Assembly: GCA_964412105.1 (NCBI GenBank)
Contig: CAYPNM010000041.1
Coordinates: 1 to 28,231 of the forward strand
Reading direction: 5' to 3'
DNA: 28,231 nt
DNA from: JAKAGZ01 sp964412105
GTDB lineage: Bacteria > Bacteroidota > Ignavibacteria > Ignavibacteriales > Ignavibacteriaceae
Below are positions 16,453 through 26,000 of this stretch, in pieces; positions within the stretch are counted from its first letter, which is position 1; each line of letters begins with the position of its first letter. Under the pieces are notes generated by a model. It did not search any database. It was not told the origin of the DNA and worked only from the letters and a program-made list of their open reading frames with translations. A program made the position numbers and the translations under genes.

Positions 16453-16939
16453 TTAATTGCCTGATTATTTACCGCTAAAATATACATTTTGGAAATAATG
16501 AAATTTATTTTTTACATGAACGGATAAAAATTGTTATGAAACTAATTTAACATTAAATATTTGAACCTTTACAAATAAACCACTTGTAATACAGAAAATA
16601 AATAACAAAAAAATTTCTCCTTTAAACTTGTATTTTAAATTTTCTTTTTATTACTCTGAAAAAGTTTTTCAGATTTAATTTGTATTTCTCTCAAATTATC
16701 ACAAACTTTCTACTAATTATTCCACGTTATTATTCCAGAAAATTTTTGCCTATTTCATTTTAAATCTTTTTTTAATAGCTTGATATGAGTAACTGTCATA
16801 GTTTCGATTCTGCATATCTTAATGAAAAGACAAACTTTAGCAGCAAAAATTACTCGACGATTTTAACAAATTTATAATGCTTGTGATGAAAAATTAATAC
16901 TATTTTTAAATTAAACTTATTTATCCAAAGGCGATTTCA
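16453..16939. other. Long divergent intergenic region upstream of nrdJ
   Basis: It is very AT-rich with no credible ORF. It should hold the promoters of the ABC operon (left) and nrdJ (right). A TATAAT sequence lies at 16873-16878, but with no convincing -35 hexamer. A 9-bp-arm palindrome is at 16655-16673. I looked for the conserved core of a cobalamin riboswitch and for paired NrdR boxes and saw neither, though short degenerate versions could be missed by eye. Confidence 0.6.
16655..16673. promoter_or_regulatory. Perfect 9-bp inverted repeat in the nrdJ/ABC intergenic region
   Basis: TCTGAAAAA and TTTTTCAGA are separated by one G. The site lies about 200 bases from the ABC operon start and 270 from nrdJ, so it is no terminator of a known gene. 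It could be an operator or a chance A/T palindrome. Confidence 0.35.
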
Positions 16940-19900
16940 ATGCATATAGACAGGCTTTTTACAAAACCCCAAAAAGAACTTTCTTCATATTATGAATTCG
17001 TAAAAAGAACTTCCGAAATTAAAAACCCTGATGGCTCTATAGTATTCAAAATGGAAGATGTATTCGTTCCATCACAGTGGAGCCAGGTAGCTACTGATAT
17101 TATCGCCCAAAAATATTTTCGCAAGGCAGGTGTACCGAAATTACTAAAAAAAATTAAAGAGAAGGATGTACCGGTATGGCTTCAGCAATCTACAGCAGAT
17201 ACTGAAAGATTGGCAGAGCTGCCGGAGAAAGAAAGATATTCATCGGAAACCGATTCAAGGCAGGTATTTCATAGACTCGCGGGATGCTGGACATACTGGG
17301 GATGGAAAGCAAAGTATTTTGACACCGAAGAAGATGCTAAAGCTTTTTATGATGAGTTATCTTTCATGCTTGCTAATCAAATGGCTGCACCAAACAGTCC
17401 CCAATGGTTCAATACTGGATTAAACTGGGCTTACGGAATTACAGGACCTGCTCAGGGACATTATTATGTGGATTACTCAACCTCGAAATTAACCGCATCA
17501 AGCGACGCCTATTCCCACCCTCAACCGCACGCCTGTTTTATTCAATCTATTAAAGATGATTTGGTAAACGAAGGCGGCATAATGGATCTCTGGGTACGCG
17601 AAGCCAGGCTGTTCAAGTATGGTTCAGGAACCGGTTCTAACTTTTCAGAAATTCGCGGCTCACGTGAACCATTAAGCGGCGGTGGAAGATCATCGGGATT
17701 AATGTCTTTTCTAAAAATAGGAGATCGCTCAGCCGGTGCTATCAAATCTGGAGGCACAACACGTAGAGCTGCAAAGATGGTAACAGTTGATCTTGATCAT
17801 CCGGATATAGAAGAATACATAAGCTGGAAAGTTGTGGAGGAACAAAAAGTTGCTGCTTTGGTTGCCGGTTCAAAATTATCTGATTTTCATCTCAATGCAA
17901 TTATGAAAGCCTGTTACGATGAACATCCGGAAAATGACAGGTTTAACAAAAAGGTCAATAAGAAATTAAAACACGCTGTTCTGGAAGCCAGAAAAGCCTG
18001 CATTCCAAACAATTATATTGAAAGAGTAATACAACTGGCAAAACTGGGCTTTAGGTCAATAGAATTCCCTGTACTTGATACCGACTGGAATTCTGACGCA
18101 TATCTGACCGTTTCTGGTCAAAATTCAAACAACTCGATACGGGTTACAAACGAATTTATGAATGCAGTAATTAATGATGAAGACTGGAATCTTTACTGGA
18201 GAATTGAAAAGAGAAAAGCTCAGGAAGAGAAAAGGAAGCCGAAACCATGCAAAACCCTGAAAGCAAGAAATTTATGGAATGATATAGCCTATGCAGCCTG
18301 GTCCTGTGCGGATCCTGGAATCCAGTATCACACAACAATTAATGAGTGGCATACCTGTCCGGCAGGCGGAGATATAAAAGCATCAAATCCCTGCTCTGAG
18401 TATATGTTCCTTGATGATACTGCCTGTAACCTGGCATCATTAAATCTTGTAAAATTCTACGATACAAGCACGGGTAAATTCGATATTGAATCGTATCGTC
18501 ATTCAACAAAATTATGGACCATAGTGCTCGAAATAAGCGTGTTGATGGCGCAATTCCCCAGCAAAGAAATTGCTCAGTTAAGTTACGATTATAGAACCCT
18601 TGGCCTTGGCTATGCTAATCTTGGCTCTTTGCTTATGCTTCAGGGAATACCATACGATAGCAATGAAGCGTTTGCAATTTGTGGCGCATTAACCTGTATA
18701 ATGCATATGTCAGCTTATGCAACTTCGGCAGAAATGTCGAAAGAACTCGGAGCGTTTAGCAAATACAATGAAAACAAAGAACATATGCTAAAAGTAATCA
18801 GAAACCACAGAAGAGCAGCATACAATGTTCCGAAGGAGGAATATGAAGGACTTAGCATTTACCCGAATGGTATTGATCCTAAATATTGTCAATCCGATTT
18901 GCTTAAAGCTGCAAGAGAAGAAGCTGACAGAGCTCTTGAACTAGGAAGCCAATATGGATACAGAAATGCTCAGGTTACCGTTATTGCTCCAACAGGTACA
19001 ATCGGGCTTGTTATGGATTGTGACACAACAGGTGTTGAACCTGATTTTGCATTGGTGAAATTTAAAAAACTTGCAGGAGGCGGATATTTCAAAATTATAA
19101 ACCAATCCATTCCTCCGGCACTCGAAAAATTAGGTTACAACAAAGATCAAATAAGTGAAATTGAAAAATATGCAAAAGGATCCGGTACTCTAAAAGGTTG
19201 TCCTTTCATAAATCCTGAATCCTTGAAAGCAAAAGGATTCACGGATGATGCATTGGTAAAAATCGAAAAACAACTCTCCGGTGCATTCGAGTTAAGCTTT
19301 GCTTTTAATAAGTTTACTTTTGGAACCGAATTTCTCGTTAAAAAATTAGGAATGGATCCGGAAGAGATAGATTCCTACGATTTTAATCTTTTAACTGCAT
19401 TAGGATATTCCAAACAGGAGATTGCGTCGGCAAATGATTATGTTTGCGGAACGATGACTATTGAAGGTGCTCCCTTCTTAAAGCATGAGCACTATCCTGT
19501 TTTTGATTGCGCAAACAAGTGCGGAAAAAGAGGATCAAGGTTTATTCGGCCCTCTGCGCATATTAAAATGATGGCAGCTGCGCAACCATTTATATCTGGT
19601 GCAATTTCAAAAACCATTAATATGCCAAACCACTCTTCAGTCGAAGACATTAAAGATGCTTATATGCAATCCTGGAAACTTGGAATTAAGGCAAATGCTC
19701 TTTACAGGGATGGATCAAAACTTTCGCAGCCGCTTAATTCTGTAAGTGAGGAAGAGATAGAATCTATTATTGAAGAAAAAGAAAACAATGATATAGTCAA
19801 AGTAGCCGAAAGAATTATACACAGATATATTGCTAAAAGAAGAAGATTACCCGATAGAAGATCGGGTTATACCCAGAAAGCTAAAATTAATGGCCAATCT

Positions 19901-20527
19901 GTTTATATAAGGACCGGAGAATATGATAATGGCCAGCTTGGTGAAATTTTCATTGATATGCACCGGGAAGGGGCCGCATTCAGAAGTTTGCTAAACTGCT
20001 TTGCAATTTCAATTTCTCTTGGATTACAACACGGCGTGCCTTTGGAAGAATTCGTTGATGCTTTTGTATTTACAAGATTTGAACCGAGCGGAATCATTAC
20101 TGGAAACTCAAAAATAAAAATGTCTACTTCTGTTATAGATTATATTTTCAGGGAATTAGCTGTTACCTATCTTGGCAGAAATGATCTTGCTCACGTTGAA
20201 CCTGATGAAATTAAAGCAAAAGCATCGGCCGGTATTGTTAAGAAATTAAGTGAACCAGATTTTATCGAAGAGGAAATAGTAGCAGAAAAATTAATCGAGC
20301 TGGATAAAGATTCTGATAACTATGATTTTCCTTCATCAACTGCCATTAAGCCCTCAACCACAAAAAAATCTGCAAAAAATGGCAATGATATAACAAACAA
20401 AATTCGTCAGGCCATTGAAAAAGGTTATACAGGTGATATTTGTACAGAATGCCAGAGTTTGACCATGGTAAGAAATGGCACTTGTTTGAAATGTATGACC
20501 TGCGGTTCAACTTCAGGATGCAGTTAA
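16940..20527 (+). CDS. nrdJ: Adenosylcobalamin-dependent (class II) ribonucleotide reductase
   Basis: The 1195-residue enzyme reduces ribonucleotides to deoxyribonucleotides, using coenzyme B12 to form the thiyl radical. Visible parts are the first redox cysteine (Cys199 in HACFIQS), the active-site NPCSE at 483-487 (Asn483, radical Cys485, Glu487) and the phosphate-binding PTGTIG at 684-689. A TSCPD domain lies near 960-1070, and the Cys-rich tail has Cys1168, 1171, 1182, 1185, 1188 and 1194 (two CxxC pairs plus CSTSGC-like end) for electron transfer from thioredoxin. The N-terminus lacks an obvious ATP-cone. No nrdR gene or other reductase class is nearby. An AAAGGCG ribosome site precedes the ATG. 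It depends on cobalamin synthesis or uptake, which is not encoded in the window. Confidence 0.95.
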   Translation: MHIDRLFTKPQKELSSYYEFVKRTSEIKNPDGSIVFKMEDVFVPSQWSQVATDIIAQKYFRKAGVPKLLKKIKEKDVPVWLQQSTADTERLAELPEKERYSSETDSRQVFHRLAGCWTYWGWKAKYFDTEEDAKAFYDELSFMLANQMAAPNSPQWFNTGLNWAYGITGPAQGHYYVDYSTSKLTASSDAYSHPQPHACFIQSIKDDLVNEGGIMDLWVREARLFKYGSGTGSNFSEIRGSREPLSGGGRSSGLMSFLKIGDRSAGAIKSGGTTRRAAKMVTVDLDHPDIEEYISWKVVEEQKVAALVAGSKLSDFHLNAIMKACYDEHPENDRFNKKVNKKLKHAVLEARKACIPNNYIERVIQLAKLGFRSIEFPVLDTDWNSDAYLTVSGQNSNNSIRVTNEFMNAVINDEDWNLYWRIEKRKAQEEKRKPKPCKTLKARNLWNDIAYAAWSCADPGIQYHTTINEWHTCPAGGDIKASNPCSEYMFLDDTACNLASLNLVKFYDTSTGKFDIESYRHSTKLWTIVLEISVLMAQFPSKEIAQLSYDYRTLGLGYANLGSLLMLQGIPYDSNEAFAICGALTCIMHMSAYATSAEMSKELGAFSKYNENKEHMLKVIRNHRRAAYNVPKEEYEGLSIYPNGIDPKYCQSDLLKAAREEADRALELGSQYGYRNAQVTVIAPTGTIGLVMDCDTTGVEPDFALVKFKKLAGGGYFKIINQSIPPALEKLGYNKDQISEIEKYAKGSGTLKGCPFINPESLKAKGFTDDALVKIEKQLSGAFELSFAFNKFTFGTEFLVKKLGMDPEEIDSYDFNLLTALGYSKQEIASANDYVCGTMTIEGAPFLKHEHYPVFDCANKCGKRGSRFIRPSAHIKMMAAAQPFISGAISKTINMPNHSSVEDIKDAYMQSWKLGIKANALYRDGSKLSQPLNSVSEEEIESIIEEKENNDIVKVAERIIHRYIAKRRRLPDRRSGYTQKAKINGQSVYIRTGEYDNGQLGEIFIDMHREGAAFRSLLNCFAISISLGLQHGVPLEEFVDAFVFTRFEPSGIITGNSKIKMSTSVIDYIFRELAVTYLGRNDLAHVEPDEIKAKASAGIVKKLSEPDFIEEEIVAEKLIELDKDSDNYDFPSSTAIKPSTTKKSAKNGNDITNKIRQAIEKGYTGDICTECQSLTMVRNGTCLKCMTCGSTSGCS

Positions 20528-20630
20528 TCAGGAAGCCACAGTTGCGTTATTTTAAATGAAATTAAAGGCTTGCGGAAATATTAAATCCGCCCTCCAAACA
20601 CATCAAAGGATAGCGGATAGATTAAAATAA

Positions 20631-21062
20631 TTATTCCTTCCCCTCGACGATGCGGTAAGTGTGGTTTATTTCCACTGCTTTCCGCAACATAGCTGTAACC
20701 CCGCAGTATTTTGTTTTTGAAAGTTCAATAGCTCTTTCAACATCTTCGGTATTAAGGCTTTTTCCGTAAAAGACATACTCAAGATCTATTTTTGTAAATA
20801 CCTGAGGATGATCGTCTGTAGAATCGGCTTTTATGTTAATTTCAAAATCTTCAAGGCAGGCTCTTTTCTTCTTTAAAATAGAGACAACATCACTGGCGGT
20901 GCATCCTGCAATACTAAGCAGTAGCAATTCTTTAGGACGAATCCCCGCATTACATCCACCGAAATTTTCCGGTCCGTCCATCGTTACCCAGTGGTTTGAA
21001 TCTGTCTTTCCCGCAAATGTAATACCTTTAATTTGTTTTAAGTACGCTGTTCTTGTGGACAT
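20631..21062 (-). CDS. OsmC family protein
   Basis: The 143-residue protein is an OsmC/Ohr-fold protein. The two cysteines of the fold are present: Cys54 in AGCTASDVV and Cys120 in KYCGVTAML. The family reduces organic hydroperoxides with a Cys pair, but many OsmC-like members have no known substrate. Its pattern (C-TA-DVV and K-CGV) is that of the YhfA-type branch. I chose ATG 21062, preceded by AGAGGG at a proper distance, over an upstream in-frame TTG at 21086. It is a single gene convergent with nrdJ, with 103 non-coding bases between them. Confidence 0.85.
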   Translation of the reverse strand: MSTRTAYLKQIKGITFAGKTDSNHWVTMDGPENFGGCNAGIRPKELLLLSIAGCTASDVVSILKKKRACLEDFEINIKADSTDDHPQVFTKIDLEYVFYGKSLNTEDVERAIELSKTKYCGVTAMLRKAVEINHTYRIVEGKE

Positions 21063-21157
21063 TTTTCCCTCTTTACTGAAAATCAAAAGTTATATGATTA
21101 TATAATGCAGAATTTTTCAAAAAGATTCAGGGAAATATTAGATTATCGGAGGTATAC

Positions 21158-22084
21158 TTAAAAATTAAAAGAAAATTGTACCCCTAAATTATTAGAACCT
21201 ATAAGGGGAGAGAAACGAACCTTCGAACCGGAAACTTCCGAAGATACTGGCTCCTTCTGCTCAGGAGAAATCAAATTCCCAAAGGTATAACCAATAAAAA
21301 ATCCTGCCGGTAAATCGCTGTACCAGTGCATTCCTCTGCTAACCAGCCCTAAACCGCATATACCTATCAGAGCATATCCAACAGGTTTTATCCATTTTGT
21401 TTCAGGGTAATTGTTGGCCAGAACAGTAAGCACCGCAGTTAAGGTTGTGATATGCCCCGATGGATACGCATAATACTGTGGCTGATGATTTTGGTATTTC
21501 TTCAAATTTGGAAAAATAGTCCACTCACCTGCAGCTTCTGTAGCTGCAGCAGGACTTTCTCTACCAAATACCCTTTTTAACAATTGTACACTTACGCCGC
21601 TTGCAATTATAGCCTCTACCAGATTGCTGGCTGTTTTTAAAGACCTTGAATCGTGGTTCAGGAGCCCCCAAGCACCGAACGCACCAATAATTACAAAATG
21701 ATATTTCTCATTGCCAAGAGCTACCCCAAAATTGCTTAAATTATGAAATGTATTTGATTCCTTAAATAATCTCCTATTGGCCTGCCATCCCTGTTCATCA
21801 ACCAGCATCAATGCCCCTGTGCCTGCAGCTAAAGCAGCAAAAAGTGGCAGTCTGTTAGAGTTTAATGCGGATGTAGAAAAGTTACTAATATCGCGCGGCA
21901 CCTTAGTAAACATAGAATACCACTTTAAATTATTATCTCTTGCAGATTCCCGCAAAAAATGTGGTTCAATTTTAAACTTATTCGTATCTGATGAAGAATT
22001 AAAGTTTTTTATATTCATTTGTGCGGATATACACGAAATGAAAAAAAAGAATATTGAGAGGCCAAGCAAGATTCTAGATTTCAT
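21158..22084 (-). CDS. Secreted PAP2-fold protein, paralog A (non-canonical active site)
   Basis: The 308-residue precursor has a signal peptide ending ISAQ at about 22 and then a PAP2 domain at about 140-265. The catalytic histidine of PSGH (208-211), the last-motif His253 and Asp257, and Lys170 are present. The canonical Arg of K-x6-RP is Ser177 (GRESP), and the Arg expected six residues before His253 is Leu247; an Arg sits instead at 250. The C-terminal VRFSP...FSFNF tail ends in Phe after alternating residues, like an outer-membrane strand. It is 46 bases after paralog B, with which it shares the order of motifs and conserved HWYSD and LGYxFG-like stretches. Function is unknown: an atypical lipid phosphatase, or a fold kept for binding. 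Confidence 0.8.
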   Translation of the reverse strand: MKSRILLGLSIFFFFISCISAQMNIKNFNSSSDTNKFKIEPHFLRESARDNNLKWYSMFTKVPRDISNFSTSALNSNRLPLFAALAAGTGALMLVDEQGWQANRRLFKESNTFHNLSNFGVALGNEKYHFVIIGAFGAWGLLNHDSRSLKTASNLVEAIIASGVSVQLLKRVFGRESPAAATEAAGEWTIFPNLKKYQNHQPQYYAYPSGHITTLTAVLTVLANNYPETKWIKPVGYALIGICGLGLVSRGMHWYSDLPAGFFIGYTFGNLISPEQKEPVSSEVSGSKVRFSPLIGSNNLGVQFSFNF

Positions 22085-22130
22085 TAATTCCTGTTTTAGG
22101 CATTAGAAATAAATGAATTTTACTGAAAAA

Positions 22131-23096
22131 CTAAAATTTCAACTCCAGAGCAAGTCCTGTGCCTGTATAATTATGAAATGGCATTATATTAAATGAAACA
22201 TCTTTATTATCTGAATCAGAATTATATCTTTCAGGATGAGCTACTATTTTGCCAAATTCATAACCCAGATAAATTGCAAGCGGATAATCACTGTACCAGT
22301 GAATACCATTGTTAACCATACTTACGGCCATTATTGTACAAATTGTATATCCTATAGGTTTAACCCATTTCCATTCAGGATAATTTTCAGCAATAACTGT
22401 CCACATACCAAGCTCAGTTGTAAGGTGCCCTGAAGGATAAGCATCGTGAGCGGCGACATGTTCCTGATAATTAAACGGGCTGGACAAATATCTCCATTTG
22501 CCTCCAGGTACCGTTGAGACAAAAGGACTTTCCCTTCCGGTTAATCGCTTAAGAACCTGCACAAATGCTCCAGAAGAAAGTGTAACCTGCAAAATCTCGC
22601 TTCCCGTTTTTAATGCACGATTATTTTTGAATAACAATCCATAAGCTACAAAGACACCTGTTAGAACAAATTGAGACCTTCCATCTCCAAAATTTCCAAA
22701 CCAGTCACTAGTCTGCTTAATAAAATTGGAACTATTATACCATTTGTGCTGGCCTGTATAAGTTCCATTATCTGTCACCAATAAAGCAGCCGTAGAAGCA
22801 GCAATACCCGCATAAACCGGAAAACTGGTATGCATTGCTACACCATAGAATTTAACATAATCTTTTGGAATGTTAGTCAACCAGTCGTGCCAGGTTAAGT
22901 GATATTCCCTGCCGGTTTCAACCGGTTTTTCAGCAAGGGTACTTTGCGAATCCGAATTTGCTGAATCAGCTTCCGCCGTTGTGTTAACATTCTTAACTAA
23001 TGCACTATCTAATTCGGATACTGATTTAGTCGGACTCTGTGCAAAAATATTTAGGTTAAAGGCTACTGCCAGTAAAAAACAAAAAGATTTTTTCAT
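22131..23096 (-). CDS. Secreted PAP2-fold protein, paralog B (non-canonical active site)
   Basis: The 321-residue precursor has a signal peptide ending IFAQ at about 20, a Ser/Asp/Glu-rich linker (about 21-60) and a PAP2 domain at about 150-285. Lys183, PSGH (221-224), His266 and Asp270 are present. The first-motif Arg is Ser190 (GRESP again), and the last motif reads VNNGIHWYSD, with no Arg at the expected place. The protein ends in ALELKF, an outer-membrane-like strand with terminal Phe. The ATG overlaps the end of the RND reading frame by four bases if that frame is right, or follows it by 37 bases otherwise (see the pump entry). Both fit cotranscription with the pump. The role is unknown. 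Confidence 0.8.
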   Translation of the reverse strand: MKKSFCFLLAVAFNLNIFAQSPTKSVSELDSALVKNVNTTAEADSANSDSQSTLAEKPVETGREYHLTWHDWLTNIPKDYVKFYGVAMHTSFPVYAGIAASTAALLVTDNGTYTGQHKWYNSSNFIKQTSDWFGNFGDGRSQFVLTGVFVAYGLLFKNNRALKTGSEILQVTLSSGAFVQVLKRLTGRESPFVSTVPGGKWRYLSSPFNYQEHVAAHDAYPSGHLTTELGMWTVIAENYPEWKWVKPIGYTICTIMAVSMVNNGIHWYSDYPLAIYLGYEFGKIVAHPERYNSDSDNKDVSFNIMPFHNYTGTGLALELKF

Positions 23097-26000
23097 CTGG
23101 TTGAAAGGTTAGGTACAATAATAACGGCTAAAATTACAACAAAACGAATAATGAANNNNNNNNNNNNNNNNNNNNNNNNNNNNNNNNNNNNNNNNNNNNN
23201 NNNNNNNNNNNNNNNNNNNNNNNNNNNNNNNNNNNNNNNNNNNNNNNNNNNNNNNGTACCTATACCAAGTGCTAACGGAAGCAAAGCCGTAATTGCTCCA
23301 AAAGCAGTCATCAAGGTTGGACGCAGCCTAAGAGAAATAGAATTAACTATTGAATCTTCTTTAACAGCAATTCTTTTCATGGAGTCGAGGTATTGCAAAT
23401 AAATAAAGATAGAATTTTCACCGATAATTCCAACTATCATTATTATGCCAGTATAACTTCCGACATTAAGAGGTGTACCAGTAATAAATAACGCAAGAAA
23501 GCTGCCTGCTATTCCTAAAATAGCAATAAAGATAATTGAAATAGAAACTATAATTTTTCTAAATAGAAAAAGTGAAACTGTAAATACCAGTAATATGGCT
23601 AATATTAGAATATTCAATAAATCACTGAAAGCTTTCTGCTGCTGTTCATAAGCACCGCCGTAAACTATTTCATAACCGGTTGGCAATTTTATTTCCTTCC
23701 CTATTTTTTTTTGAATGGCTGCAACGGTACTTCCCAAATCACGATTGTTTAACCTGGCAACCACATCATATTCCTGCTTTAAATTTTCTCTATCTACTTC
23801 AGCAACACCTTTGATAAATTTTATATTTGCAAATTCGCTTATCGGTTTAACTGTTCCATTGTTAAGAGATATAAAGCTTTTCTTAATGTCATCCAAAGAA
23901 TTTAACAGCTTTCCGTCAAACATTCTAATATTAAAAAGTTGGTTTGGACCTAAAACATTACCGACAACTGTGCCTTTGATTTTAGTATTTATTTGATACT
24001 GCAACTCACTCGGTGTCAATCCGTATTGAGCAAGCTCGGCATTTTTCGGCTGGAATAAAATGTTAGGACCGGCGATTGTTATTCCATCAAATACATCTGC
24101 TGTTCCTCTTGTATTGTCAACAATGTCTGCAATTTTCTCAGCAATCTCTTGCAGTTTAGCCTGATCACTACCAAAAATTTTTATTGAGATTGGCTGCTTG
24201 GTTGCTATTAAATCACCTAGCATATCTTCAATAATTTGTCCGAAGTCAACCTGCAGGGCAGGTAGTTTTGCTTCAATCCTTTTTCTAATTTTATCGGCAA
24301 CTTCGTCAGTCGTTAAATGCCTGTTTTTCTTAAGAGCGATTGTATAATCCCCTGTATTCGGTTCAGTTATAAAAAACCCGTTCTGCGTACCAATCTGGCG
24401 TGAAAATGACTGCACTTCTGGTGTAGTCTGCAAAATATGATCGACTACATCCAGCATTCTGTCTGTTCCATCTAATGAAGTTCCGGGTGGACTTCGGAAA
24501 TCTAAGACAAGTGATCCTTCATCCATTTGAGGTAAAAACCCCGATGGTAATTTGGGAATTATATAATATGAAAATGCAATTAAAAAAATTATGAAAGCAA
24601 TCGATATCCATGATTTGTGGATAAAAAAGTAAACCCAATTTTTTTGCTTGATTTCTTTATGCTTCCCTAAAGATGATCCTTTTTTCGAAAAGAGTATATA
24701 TACTACAGGCAGCCCGATCCAGGTAACAAAATAAGAGCAAACTAAGGTAATTATCATCGCGTTTGTCAATACTTTAAAGTAAGCGCCGGCAACTCCACCC
24801 ATCAAGAAAAACGGAAGGAATATTACTATGGTACTTAATGATGAGCCGACCATTGCGGGAAGTAAATATTTTATGGCTTTCGATACCAAGGTTGTGCTGC
24901 TCTCTTCCGGATTCTCTTCATGGGTTCGGTGTATTTGCTCTACTATCACTATTGCATCGTCAATGATAAGTCCTATCGCAGCTGCTATAGAACCTATCGT
25001 CATTATATTTATTGTATATCCGATTGCATATAGCACTATAAAAGTTAAGCATAGTGTGATGGGAATTGTCGCTAATATTACCGAGCTTGCTTTGAACGAT
25101 TTAAGGAAAATTACAGTAATTAAAATCGCCAGCAAGAGCCCAATCCATACAACGTCTCTTACGCTACCTATAGCATCGGAGACAAATTCCGCCTGATCAT
25201 AAAAAGGCGTTAATGTAACTCCTTTAGGAAGAATTTTTTGTAGCTGAGGGAGCTGACTTTTTATTGCTTTTTCTACATCGAGAAGGTTTGCATCTGGCTG
25301 CTTTAATATATGAATCGTGGGAACAATTTTGCCGTTTGCTTTTATTTTGACATAACTTCTTTCGGAACCAATTTCAACTCTTGAAATATCCTTCAGCCTT
25401 ATAACACGTTGCGGTGTATTCATAATTACAAGGTTTTGTAATTCTTCTTTACTGTTCTGAACAGCTTCAGTGAGAGTTAAATAAAGTCTGTCGTAATTAT
25501 TTAGAAATCCCGTTGAAGAAATAAAATTTGAAGCGGATATTTTATCTGCAACAGTTTGAGGAGTGATTTTTAAATTGCTGAGCTTAACAGGGTTTAAAAT
25601 AATATGGTATTCCTCAACTTTACCTCCACCAACTCCAATTTCAGAAATACCTGAAATCCTCGATAAAAATGGTTTTACGGTGTACTCAGCAATATTTCTC
25701 AAATCTATTTGGCTGTACCCTTTCCCGGAAATAGAAAATCCCATAATTGGAAAAATGGATGGATTCATTCTTTCGATTGAAATATCGATCCCCTGCGGCA
25801 GATTCTGTTTAATTTCATTTATTCTTGCCTCTATACGCTGCTTGTCTAAATTGATATCCGATTTCCAATCGAAGAAAGCTGAAATCTCACAACTTCCTCT
25901 ACTTGTAGCACTTCGGATTAAATTTATTCCAGGTACTCTTTTAATCGCATTTTCCAGTGGAACAGTCACAGTAACGGTCATTTTATCAACAGGTTGTTCG

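Noticed and set aside
16873..16878. TATAAT as -10 box for nrdJ
   Set aside because: There is no matching -35 hexamer at proper spacing, and such a hexamer is expected by chance in DNA this AT-rich.
20571..20590. GCGGA...TCCGC hairpin between nrdJ and the OsmC gene as terminator
   Set aside because: Only five base pairs with a 9-base loop and no T-tract on either strand.
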